Source: Symbiodinium natans | Taxonomy: Eukaryota > Sar > Dinophyceae > Suessiales > Symbiodiniaceae | Length of the DNA stretch: 64,000 nt | Assembly: GCA_905221605.1 (NCBI GenBank) | Contig: CAJNDS010000481.1 | Span: 62,001-126,000 of the forward strand | Direction: 5' to 3' | In this document: piece after piece, positions 37,963 through 47,361 of the stretch | How positions within the stretch are numbered: the stretch's first letter is position 1 | Layout: each line of letters starts with the position of its first letter | Notes under the pieces: model-generated | Told to the model about the DNA's origin: nothing | Seen by the model: only the letters and a program-made list of their open reading frames with translations | The model's database searches: none | Program-made: the position numbers and the translations under genes

Positions 37963-39702
37963 TCAGGAAGTCTGGGCCAGCTCGGTGTCTTTGGAGAATT
38001 GCTTGGCCACCTCTTCCATCTTGGTTATGTCACGCCCGGATCTTTTCAACAAACTCAAAGCTGTCTTGTAGTTCTCAGCCGCATGCGGAGTGTCGATCAT
38101 GTAGCTCTTGCGAATGCCGTACGTTAACAAGCAACCTGTGCTTTGCTCGGCCAAGAACCATCCTTGCGGAATGTAGCACACATCGTCCTGTGCCAGGGTC
38201 ACTGTGTAACCCAGCTTGGCATCACCATGCTGGGCGATGTAGGTGTCATCCATGTTGAGGACGAAATCGACCACATCTTTGAGATTCGGCTCCTTGTTGT
38301 CCATTTGCTCAACAAGCTTGGTCAGGTTGAACGCCACCAAGTTCACCCCGCCCATGGCAACCACTCGGATCATCGCAGCCGCATTGGGAGCGAGGAAGCC
38401 TCCAGACATTTTGCTGTCAAAGCCCCAGTACCACATGTTGGCCTGAAAGTTGGCCCCGTCTTGGAGCTTGGACACGTCCAACAACTTTGCAGTCGGTGCA
38501 AAGCCTGTCATCAAGGCGACTGCTTGCTCCTTCCCTTGTTTCTGCAGGACAGGCGCCATGGCCCTGCCATCGGTCTTTACCGATGGAGCCTTTTGGTAGC
38601 CACCACCAAACTCCATGAGCTTCACGCTGCTCTCTGCATGATTCCTCCATGTCTTGACGGCTTCACTGGCACGCATCACCCATGGCTCATCCGCATGCGC
38701 AGCCGGGTCGAAGCCCTGACCGGAGTGCACAACAAACGGCTTCCAGCAGCTATCCTTGATGCCAAAGATTGGGTGACTCAGCTTGCTGAACATCCTGGCC
38801 TTAGCAGCTGCATTTTTGGCAGCCTCCCTCATCTTCACCGCTTCGTCTGCCTCTTGCTGCCTCTTCTTCCTGGCATCCGCTCGTTCCTGCGACGTTTTCT
38901 TTTGCTTGAGATAGCTCTGCACGTCACTGCTGATCTTGAGCAATGCTTTCATGAACAGGTCCACGGTCGCAAGCTCGGTTTTGATCAGGGTGGTCTGCAT
39001 GTCACTGACCTCCTTCGCATCTGTCAGGTTCTTCAAACCATGAGCCCTGCATGTGAAGTAGACAGAAGGCATCAAGCTAGCATCACTCTTCACGAGCTTG
39101 ACATCAGGGCCCACACTTTCAAGCGCTTTCTTCAGATCATCAAGGGCCTTCTCCCGATCAGCATCACTCGGGGAGGGCATGTCAACCTCCCAACATCTCA
39201 AGGCTGCCTCACAGGCCTCGAGGCAAGACTGATACGAAAGCGCAACAGCATCCTGCTCAGAAGAGTTTGGAGCAAGGTACTCCCGGACACTCTTGCGAGC
39301 TTCCTCAAGCTTCTTCTTGGCATTCTCGGCTGCTTTGCTGCAAAGACCAAGCTTGTCCAAGACCTTGTTGCAGGCAGTCGTCTTGAACGCCGTGAATGCT
39401 GGGCCTGACGATGCAAGCTTCTCGAACTTCATGCGGGCTTTCTTTTCTGCTGACGTCTCGACCTTCTCACCGCTCTCTTCCAAGGCTCGCTTGCCCTTCG
39501 CAGGCGGTGTTGTAGCCTCAGCAGCTGCGTCAGCCGCATCCTCGTTGAAGAAACCATCGATGTCACGACCACGCATGTTGCCCTTGCACTGCTGAAGCAG
39601 CACACGGCGGTCCTCGGCATTGAGCTGTTTCTCTTGAACCCCACCTTCTTCAAGATAAACGGACTTGCTTCGATCCTTGTCTGAATGCTTTTCTTCAATC
39701 AT
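37963..39702 (-). CDS. 579-residue protein with cupin/JmjC-like C-terminus
   Basis: ATG at 39702, overlapping the stop of the preceding ORF (ATGA). The N-terminus is charged with AADAAAEATTPPAKGKR. A Lys/Arg/Glu-rich coiled-coil-like region (QKKTSQERADARKKRQQEAD) lies near residues 260-300. Around residues 505-530, DDVCYIPQGWFLAEQSTGC resembles the last strands of JmjC/cupin folds (Y-x-P-x-GW). The His that usually follows GW is absent and no HxD is evident, so catalysis is doubtful. No full-length family recognised. Its neighbours include a C5-MTase and a transposase-like ORF, so an element-encoded DNA or chromatin role is possible but not shown. Confidence 0.6.
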   Translation of the reverse strand: MIEEKHSDKDRSKSVYLEEGGVQEKQLNAEDRRVLLQQCKGNMRGRDIDGFFNEDAADAAAEATTPPAKGKRALEESGEKVETSAEKKARMKFEKLASSGPAFTAFKTTACNKVLDKLGLCSKAAENAKKKLEEARKSVREYLAPNSSEQDAVALSYQSCLEACEAALRCWEVDMPSPSDADREKALDDLKKALESVGPDVKLVKSDASLMPSVYFTCRAHGLKNLTDAKEVSDMQTTLIKTELATVDLFMKALLKISSDVQSYLKQKKTSQERADARKKRQQEADEAVKMREAAKNAAAKARMFSKLSHPIFGIKDSCWKPFVVHSGQGFDPAAHADEPWVMRASEAVKTWRNHAESSVKLMEFGGGYQKAPSVKTDGRAMAPVLQKQGKEQAVALMTGFAPTAKLLDVSKLQDGANFQANMWYWGFDSKMSGGFLAPNAAAMIRVVAMGGVNLVAFNLTKLVEQMDNKEPNLKDVVDFVLNMDDTYIAQHGDAKLGYTVTLAQDDVCYIPQGWFLAEQSTGCLLTYGIRKSYMIDTPHAAENYKTALSLLKRSGRDITKMEEVAKQFSKDTELAQTS

Positions 39703-40304
39703 CGCTCGGCCTTCTCAAGGCCAAGCGTGTCACGATCGATGCGGCTATCCTTGAGGTATCGTTCCCACTCATTGTGTGTGGCCTGTTTGGTCCAGCCCAT
39801 GGTCTGCTGACCCCGGATCATCCACTGGCCGTACTCAAAAGGCCTTGTTCCATCTCTTTTCCGCTTCACCTGCGACACACAGTACTTGCGCTTGAACTGA
39901 CTCCAAACAATCAGTTTCTTTCGTCGCCATTTCCCTTCGCTCGGGTTCTCCTCGTCAAACTCTTCCATGGCCTCCGTTGCGGTCTCGGGGTTGCTCATTG
40001 CTGTCTCAAGGCTTTCGATTTCATTTTCTTTCTTTGCCTGATAAAACATGTTGTCAAAGGTCTGGTTGTGCTTCTTGCACCATCGCTTGCTCTTCACGCA
40101 CTCGTCGTCGCAAGTCAAGATGAAACATGTCTTCACAACTGCTGGCCCTTTGGATTTGGCCTTCGCCTTCGCTTTGCCCTTGGGAGCTGCTGAGGCTGAG
40201 GAAGGCTCACCTTCCATCTTGGCCACCTTGGCCCCCTTAGCCATCTGCGTCACGATGTCGGGACAATCATTCGCGAAGGCGTCAATTTCAAGGTCAAAAT
40301 CCAT
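39699..40304 (-). CDS. Small Cys/His protein preceding the cupin-like ORF
   Basis: The open frame begins at 40331 (GTG); the first ATG is 40304 (MDFDLEIDAF). An AKAKAKSKG basic stretch precedes CFILTCDDECVKSKRWCKKH, a Cys/His cluster that may bind zinc. Then comes an acidic segment and a basic aromatic block (WRRKKLIVWSQFKRKYC, RPFEYGQWMIRGQQTMGW). No known family. Its TGA overlaps the next ATG by 4 bases, suggesting coupled translation or a lost fusion. Confidence 0.55.
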   Translation of the reverse strand: MDFDLEIDAFANDCPDIVTQMAKGAKVAKMEGEPSSASAAPKGKAKAKAKSKGPAVVKTCFILTCDDECVKSKRWCKKHNQTFDNMFYQAKKENEIESLETAMSNPETATEAMEEFDEENPSEGKWRRKKLIVWSQFKRKYCVSQVKRKRDGTRPFEYGQWMIRGQQTMGWTKQATHNEWERYLKDSRIDRDTLGLEKAER

Positions 40305-40564
40305 GACTGCCACACAATGCGGGGCACTCACGCCGGCTCCACGATTTTGGCTGACTCACAAGATTGCATATGAGACAGACTTCAGTGAACAGATAGGTTC
40401 GCTGAGCTAGAAAAGATGGTGGCATCTTCTTCTCTGCTCCTACTGCGAATTTAGAAACTTTGCCTGGATGGAAAGATATGAATTCCCGATTCCCGACAGC
40501 AAACGCCTAGTGCCGCTGCAAAGGTGCCTGCTGTTTCCTGCTTAAGACGACACATGTGCGCAGC

Positions 40565-40945
40565 ATGTGCAAAAGGTGGCCTTGAGCGGAGCGGAGTAGA
40601 AAGATCCACAAGTCATAGCGGCCATAGCGAGCAGTCAGAGTCAATACCAAGGCAAGCAAACTCACTCATTTGGAAGATTCCTGCAATACTTGTCGCACTG
40701 CCACATGGCATGCAAAGACACACGCAGCACGCCACGGCCCTGCCACATGTCTGTGTCCTGGACCAACGCCCACCCGCAAGCCCCCACTCCCTACTCCCCC
40801 TCCCCTCTCTCCCCCCCTCACCCCCGTCTCCTCCACCCCCCCCTCCTCCATCACCACAACGTCCAACCGCCCCTCCTCCAACCCCCCCCCCATGCCCCCG
40901 CACAGCTGCATCTGACAGCGCAGCTAAGCAAGCAGGCATAGGCAT
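40565..40945 (+). repeat. About 300-bp repeat with C/T-rich tract, right copy
   Basis: Counterpart of 37135-37430, including the pyrimidine-rich run at about 40790-40905. Confidence 0.7.
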
Positions 40946-41306
40946 GCAAGATTTTGCTGACACATCCATCTGCCGGCTGACGCATCTGCGGCATGCAAGT
41001 CACGCAAGATCTGGGCCAGTGGGTTTCTTCACTTCCGTCACCTGATGTCTAATTTCGACTTCTACCTTCTGCTACTTCCCCTGCCCCTGGCCTGGTTCTT
41101 GCTGTTGTCACGGTGATGAAAAGACACGTCACACTTGTCACGCTGTGCTTCAGCTATGGACTGTACACTGTGAGGCAAAAGTTTTGAGTCAAAAGCACAG
41201 ACAAGGATACACTCACGCAGGGCTGCAATGCCAAGGTCGCAAGTCGCAAACTACCCACGATGAATCACAGCTATTGCTTCTGTTTCGGACCGAAGTTCGG
41301 ACACTG

Positions 41307-43470
41307 CTACTCATCCTGCACCGAGGCATCTTGGGAATCTGCAGCCAGAGACAGGTCTGGCGTTGAACTTCCCTGGCCGATAGAGAAGCTAGAGCCGCCC
41401 TTCCTGAGCAAGGTTCTTTCAGGCTGTCTGCTCACCGAGCGATCAAGCTTCACAGTGTGCGCCATGATATAGAACATCCATGAAGCAATCACTGGCAAAT
41501 GCCAGCCGTTGCCAAGGAGCTTCTTCTGCTGGCAGGAAGAAAAATCGGACAAAGCATCCGTAATCAAGCAAGCACGTTTCCATTTGCTTCTGTCTGGAAA
41601 GACATTGAACCCGTGCGCCAGAAACTGTTCCATTGGCAGCACCGGCCTGTTTGCTGACCAAGCGTGCAAAGTTCCATGAGTCAGAGCCGAGGGCAGCATC
41701 TCTGAAGGAGTGCTTGCACCTTGGCCCAGATTCTGCTCCAGGTCTGCAAACCATGCACTAGGGCCACCGTCGACAGCACTGAGAGCACCAACTGCAGCAT
41801 GGTCAACCTCAACCGTCTCGGCCAGATGACGCTGACGATCCTGCTCGTAGGACTGAAGTCGCACCATCTGGCCTGGTGCGTAGATGTGATGCAACTGCAC
41901 ATTCTCCAAAGGAACGTTCTCTGGCAACTCAAAGCCTCGCTTCCGTGCCATTTCACACAAGCACGCACGCACTTCTGCATCATTAGCAGCCAAGCAAATG
42001 TCACCGGTTGTTGCGACGCTCCTTTCAAAGAACTGCATGAAATGAGCAGAGATCTCAGACGCAGGAGGTCCAAACCACGCCATAGTTTCACGATTCAAGG
42101 CACAAGTAAACACACGCGTGCGCCTGACCGGCCATCCAAGCATCATCGGAGACAGCACAATGCTGAAGACGTCGTGCGTGTTCTCCAAGGCAGAGAGCTT
42201 CTCCTCCCAAAAACAAAAATGACTGGGTCCTGAAAGGCCTCTGGGCCTCTGGGCTTTGGTAACTGTTGGTGGTTCTTCGTGCCGTTGGAACAAAGGCAGG
42301 GCAGCACAGTCTCACTTCATACGATTCAGACTCGGTCTTCAACATTGACTAAACAACAACACGCGACCAGCACTCTAAACCCTAAACCCTAAACCCTAAA
42401 CCCTAAACCCTAAGCCCTAAGCCCTAAACCCTAACCCCTAAACCCCTAAACCCTAAACCCTAAACCCTCAACCCTAAACCCTAAACCCTGAACTTGCCCC
42501 GGCCTGAACTGGGTAGCGGGGAGTACATTCACTGATCATGAAATCTTCCAGCCCTTGTTCAGCGCGAGCCACACGCTCACTCGCCCATATCGCATGTGGT
42601 CGTTCAGTCTCTTCTTCTGCAATGCTCCTGGACACGGGGCAATCCAACTCCGACTCTGACGCAAACAACTTGCGCCTCACATGCCTTGTTGAAAGGCTGG
42701 ACTCCGACTGGCTCGACAACGGTGACGGTGACAGCATGGTCTGATCGGTCTCTGAGGTCTCTGCATCTTTCACCACGGCAGCGTCTGTCATGAACCAAGC
42801 ATTGGCACGAATTCTCCTGCGCAAAAGCCCAGGCACGGTTCTCCAGCAGCCACTCTGACATGTTCCGGTACAGGTCCGCTGCTTCCTTGCTTGATATCTT
42901 CTGCTTCGGGGTCATATTGTCCAAGACTGCCCGGGCTGTCTCAGGCAGGCGGTCGTTCAAGTCGTCAAAAACACAAATGCTGTTGTTGTGCAAGCTGCTG
43001 ATGAAGCGCAGAACCTGCTGCTGCTGCTTTGCCTTGTCACAAAAGCGTCCATGTACTATCTTGACATCTTTCAAGGCTTCTACGCCAGAACCTGACGCAA
43101 CCAGATTCAACGCTTCCACCATTTGGTGCATCACTTCATGCTCCCCAGCAATTCCGGAGTAATCAGAATCGATCCAGAGCCCTCGCCCCAGCAAGGCCTT
43201 CAAACGACTAAACCGCTCTCCATCATTGCCATCCTTTGCAGAAACGAGGCTTTGAACGACTGTAAGTGGCCAGCTGCACAGCTCATCCAGCGATTGCGGG
43301 CCAGGCCGCAAGACCCGGCTTGCTTCTGCCATGATGCACCGCTGGCCTACAACAAAATTGTTTCTGCTGCTTGTCACTGCTTGTGCTAGGCACACTTGTT
43401 TGTGCCCTTCTGATTTCTGAGGATTGGGGACGTGACAGACGTAGAGTTTGGGACAGCTACACTGCTTCAC
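41307..43470 (-). pseudogene. Second type of C5-DNA methyltransferase, interrupted
   Basis: Different from the MTases of A-C. The 5' frame (43470-42604) has RGLWIDSDYSGIAGEHEVM, a motif I-like SAM site, and ICVFDDLNDRLPETARA. A second frame (42836-42474) has ELDCPVSRS (possible motif IV Cys), WASERVARAEQGLEDFMISE and CTPRYP (motif VI-like acidic pair). After a telomeric array, a third frame (42293-41307) has FSIVLSPMMLGWPVRRTRVF (motif VIII) and KKLLGNGWHLPVIASWMFYI (motif X, GN). All major landmarks occur in order, but across three frames with at least one in-frame stop, so it is either a broken gene or one with introns. Cytosine MTases of this general kind are known from dinoflagellate retrotransposons. 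Confidence 0.65.
42375..42489 (+). repeat. Interstitial telomeric array (CCCTAAA)n
   Basis: About 16 units, mostly CCCTAAA with CCCTAAG and CCCCTAAA variants. It is placed between the motif VI-like and motif VIII segments of the MTase, and in the minus-strand frame supplies a TAG stop. Confidence 0.95.
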
Positions 43471-43984
43471 CTACATCTCAGAACTCAGAACACTCAGGGA
43501 ACTGGCCAGCACAGTCCGGGCATTACATTGCATGACTGCGGCAGACTGCCGACAATGGTATCCCAGAATCCTAGAAATCTAGAAAAGACACGTTGTCAGG
43601 CAGTCAGGCAATAGTAGTTCTTGCGCCTGTGAGTTTAATTGCATCTTTATTCTTCTGATTCTTCTCTCATAGCTGCCATAGCTTTCGATATCCTATATCA
43701 ATGACAATCATTGAAAGTTGAGAGTTGAGAGCACGGCCTGGAGCCTGGAGCCTGGAACTACCTGGAAACCACGCATGAACATGAAACTTTGTCACAATGC
43801 CACTCAACCACCAACGATTGTTACTGACCTTAGGCATTCTGGCACTTTTGACAACGAGCCCGTAGACGCCGCGCAAATCAACGAAATTTCAATTGCTCCG
43901 CCGGTTTGCCAGCCGGGGAGGCCCGGGGAGGCTCAGAGCCTAAACGGGCCTTGACCTACGGTTTCAAGGCTCGTGGGCCCAAAG

Positions 43985-44205
43985 CAATTTCGAGCAATTC
44001 CGAGCGTTCCGAGCAACCAAGGAAAATTCCGAGCAACCCCCAAAAATTCCGAGCAACCAGCCCCAATTCCGAGCAAGTCAAAGAGGTGGCTAAGAAGGGC
44101 GAAATTCGAGCATTCCGAGCGACCAGCAAAAATTCCGAGCGACCCAGCAAAAATTCCGAGCAGGCAGCCCACGAATTTCGAGCATTCCGAGCGCCCATCC
44201 CCAGC
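43985..44205 (+). repeat. ATTCCGAGC minisatellite
   Basis: More than ten copies of AATTCCGAGC or AATTTCGAGC at irregular 15-35 bp spacing. No convincing gene between 43.5 and 44.65 kb. Confidence 0.85.
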
Positions 44206-44676
44206 CGGGCCCCAGGCCCCCAGCAGGACCCCAGGGACCCCCAAAGGCCGTCCCAAAGCCCCACCGGAAACCCAACCGCACCAACCGCACCAGAACTCTG
44301 CCGCAAAGAAGGTTTCGGGGATTTTTGGGGATTTCGCGAGTTTGCGTGGATTTTCTGACAAACTGACGCTCTGCGGTGCTTTTGTGAAACTTCTGAGGTG
44401 TGCGGTCTGCGTTCTACAGCAGCAAGCTTATAAGTCTGAAACACCTGAAACAGAATATCGTCTGCTCAAGCAAACTGAACAAACGGCACGACCTCTTTCT
44501 GAGACTCTGTCTGGGGTCTGGAGCAGCAAGCTGGCTGAGCTGCACGCTGATCCTTTTGCATCACGATGCAAAACAAACAGTCAACACAATAAATAAGTTC
44601 ACACCAGAGTTCAGCTTGTTAGCTTGAGGGTGGTCTACAAAGCTGCTACACAGCAACTGCCAAGCCCCAATGCGGT

Positions 44677-46956
44677 TCAGCGTTTAGGGTAAGACTTCAC
44701 GGGCGCTGCATTCAACTCTTCTTCAGATGGCAGAGTGCCATTCTTGAAGGCCTTCAAAACTTCTTGCCAGCATCGGCCCTGATGTTCCTTCTTGGAAGAT
44801 ACATGGCGGCCTTTCTGGGCCCAAAACTTCAACATTCTCAAGGTCACCTCCGGACCATCGATCTTGGAACTTCGTGTTTTCGTGCACGCCGCAGTACCGG
44901 AATCATGTTTGGGGTGCTTACAGGTCAGCTGGAAGCCGGTCTTTGTGGGAGTTATGCGACAGAGACCATAAGATGTGGCCACATCACGTCTTCTCGTCAA
45001 ACCCTCTGCCCTCCTCCCAGCACGTTTGCCACCCTGCTTGCTCTCGCTATCGGAACTTGAAGAGGAGGAAGAAGATGAGGAATCAGACCCCCCACTGCTT
45101 TGTGAACTGGAACCAGAAGAAGAACTGCTTGAAGAAGATGAAGAGGAACTTGCATCTGGCCTGGGTTCCGCCTCTCCAGCTGCAGCTTCCTCTGGAGCGT
45201 GGGCCTCTGCCTCGGACTCAGCCTCAACAACATCGTGCTCAACGCCTTCTTCGCCCATGTCAGCATCGTCAGCATCCTCCAACGCAGGAGCCGATTGAAC
45301 CCCAAGACGGGCTCTTTTTCGTGGAGCTCGCACAGGTACAAGAGCTGACTCTGCCACCCAAACGTCTTCATCATCCATGAAAATCAAGGCATTCTCTTTC
45401 CTGCGACGAGTTTGGGTGGACCCTGGCTTGCCTAGCAGTTGTGCGTACACGTTGGCAGGCTGAAGGTGTGGAACAGGGCTGCCATGCTGTTCTGCTTTGA
45501 GCAGGCAGAGAAGGTAATCTTTGCAAAGATATGAGTTTGTCTTGAGGTAATACCAAATCTTCTCATCTTCAAGCTTATACGCTGCGCCTTTGTCCAAAAG
45601 TCTCTTGGACTCCAGCCCTTGGTGGTGCCAGCCTTGATCTCGAAGAGTCAACAACAGCTCTACCATTTCCATGTCCTGAAGCCCCACATCACGAGCCTCG
45701 AACACTTTCCCCAAACTTGTCAAGACGGTCTCAACTTCGACGCGCCTGTGGCCCTTCTTTGTCACTGCCCAGCCGCCATCCTTGTCACGCCTAGCCCAGT
45801 CCCGAGCTTCAAGCTTTTCCAACAGCTGAGACTTCTCGGTGTGCAAAGGGTCGTTGCCTGCAACGGTGTAGGAACCGGCTGCCAGCAAATCACTCAACAA
45901 CGACTGACACGCAGAATCTTCAAAGGCAAGCTTGTCAGGATCGTCTGCTGGCACTCTTAGATGACATGCAAGATTGCTTGTGTTCTCCCATTTCCTCATG
46001 CCCAGCAATGACTCCAGAGGCAAAGCTTCCAGGCAGAGTACCACAGGAGTGGCAGACTCGTCGCAATCCAAGTCTTGTAAACTGACAGGGCTCGAGTTGA
46101 CAACCACGCCAAAGCCAGCACCCAGCCGCTTCACTGCCGTAACCCTCAAGAAGGAAACCGCCCAGTCGGTGTTGGAGAAACCTGTGCGGGTAGGCACAAC
46201 AACCTTCCCAACGGATTTGCGAATGATCTGCATAAACACATGACCTCGCAAGCTGAAGGAATCCCAATCCAAGACCGGCACAGGGTCATCGTCTGAATGC
46301 CGGCAGGCTGCCCAGCGCAAGCTTCGAAGTGCCTGGTTACTGAATGGCATGGAGTAGATTTTGTCAGACACTGAAGTTGAATCATCCAGAAGCCCAGACA
46401 TGGACTGCAAAGCATACCGCTGCAAAACAGCATCATCTGTCATGGGCACCAGAGCGTTGTTCAATCCCAAGGCCACCACTGCTTCATCACGCGACTGCAA
46501 CTCAACAGCATGAACATCCGACTGCTTTCCCCGGACCCTGCGGGGAGGCTGGCTATCTGAAGACTTTGACAGAGCACCGACCGGTGCTTCATTGTCATGA
46601 GCTTGCACTGGCACTGGCTGATCTGAAGGATCAGCTGCAGGCTCCAGGCGGCCGTCACCGTTACCTTCAGACTCATCAGGCGCAGGTTGGTGGTGAAGCC
46701 TGTCGCTGTCAGGAGGTGCAGGGGGAGCAAGATCTGACCATGGCTGCTCTCGCTGGTACATCGTAGCCGGGTCTGCATGGTAAACTATCTTCATGTGCAT
46801 TGGGTCACGATACCCACAAATGCGCAAAGTGGATGGGTGATGCTGCAAACCAAGCGCTTTCAGAGCTCTTGCAGGACTGTGAACCTGATCATAGAAAGAT
46901 GCCAACTCCTTGAAGATCTCCGGTTGCGCCGCTGTGTCACTTCGAAGCTTGTTCAT
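44677..46956 (-). CDS. Acidic/serine-rich protein with C-terminal Cys/His domain
   Basis: Open frame from 47088 (GTG); the first ATG is 46956 (MNKLRSDTAAQ), and the open part before it may also be coding. The middle contains ordered segments such as LEKLEARDWARRDKDGGWAV and VELLLTLRDQGWHHQGLESK. An acidic stretch and two long serine runs (about residues 655-700 from 47088) precede a basic linker and a C-terminal domain with YGLCRITPTKTGFQLTCKHP, KHDSGTAACTKTR, LRMLKFWAQKGRH and HQGRCWQEVL. Its Cys/His pattern could bind zinc or DNA. No family recognised. It sits between the transposase-like ORF and the MTase on the same strand. Confidence 0.55.
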   Translation of the reverse strand: MNKLRSDTAAQPEIFKELASFYDQVHSPARALKALGLQHHPSTLRICGYRDPMHMKIVYHADPATMYQREQPWSDLAPPAPPDSDRLHHQPAPDESEGNGDGRLEPAADPSDQPVPVQAHDNEAPVGALSKSSDSQPPRRVRGKQSDVHAVELQSRDEAVVALGLNNALVPMTDDAVLQRYALQSMSGLLDDSTSVSDKIYSMPFSNQALRSLRWAACRHSDDDPVPVLDWDSFSLRGHVFMQIIRKSVGKVVVPTRTGFSNTDWAVSFLRVTAVKRLGAGFGVVVNSSPVSLQDLDCDESATPVVLCLEALPLESLLGMRKWENTSNLACHLRVPADDPDKLAFEDSACQSLLSDLLAAGSYTVAGNDPLHTEKSQLLEKLEARDWARRDKDGGWAVTKKGHRRVEVETVLTSLGKVFEARDVGLQDMEMVELLLTLRDQGWHHQGLESKRLLDKGAAYKLEDEKIWYYLKTNSYLCKDYLLCLLKAEQHGSPVPHLQPANVYAQLLGKPGSTQTRRRKENALIFMDDEDVWVAESALVPVRAPRKRARLGVQSAPALEDADDADMGEEGVEHDVVEAESEAEAHAPEEAAAGEAEPRPDASSSSSSSSSSSSGSSSQSSGGSDSSSSSSSSSSDSESKQGGKRAGRRAEGLTRRRDVATSYGLCRITPTKTGFQLTCKHPKHDSGTAACTKTRSSKIDGPEVTLRMLKFWAQKGRHVSSKKEHQGRCWQEVLKAFKNGTLPSEEELNAAPVKSYPKR

Positions 46957-47116
46957 GCGGCGAGCCAAGCTGACATAGGCTGGAGTGTGGTTGCGGGCAA
47001 GGGCAATCTTTTTGTGAATCTGCAGGGGCAAGGCGCAGGGTACAAGGAATGCACAACAGCAAGAATGGCTTTGTTGGCGAAAGAGCACTATGGCCTAGCA
47101 CTGGCACTGTCATCTC

Positions 47117-47228
<112 letters not shown>

Positions 47229-47361
47229 TTCCTTCTCCCGCTCTCCTTCTTCAAGGTGCTTTCAAATCACGGATGATCCTAGCAGAGCTATGAATAGTGT
47301 GTTGTCTAGCCATTCTTTCTCTGCTTTCCCGAATTGACACTGAACCGAAAATGAAAAGAGT

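Noticed and set aside
37963-39702. Active JmjC demethylase
   Set aside because: Only the GW-type strand pattern is visible; the HxD and the final His are missing.
43940-44360. Coding ORFs through the ATTCCGAGC repeats
   Set aside because: Composition is set by the minisatellite and no domain is present.
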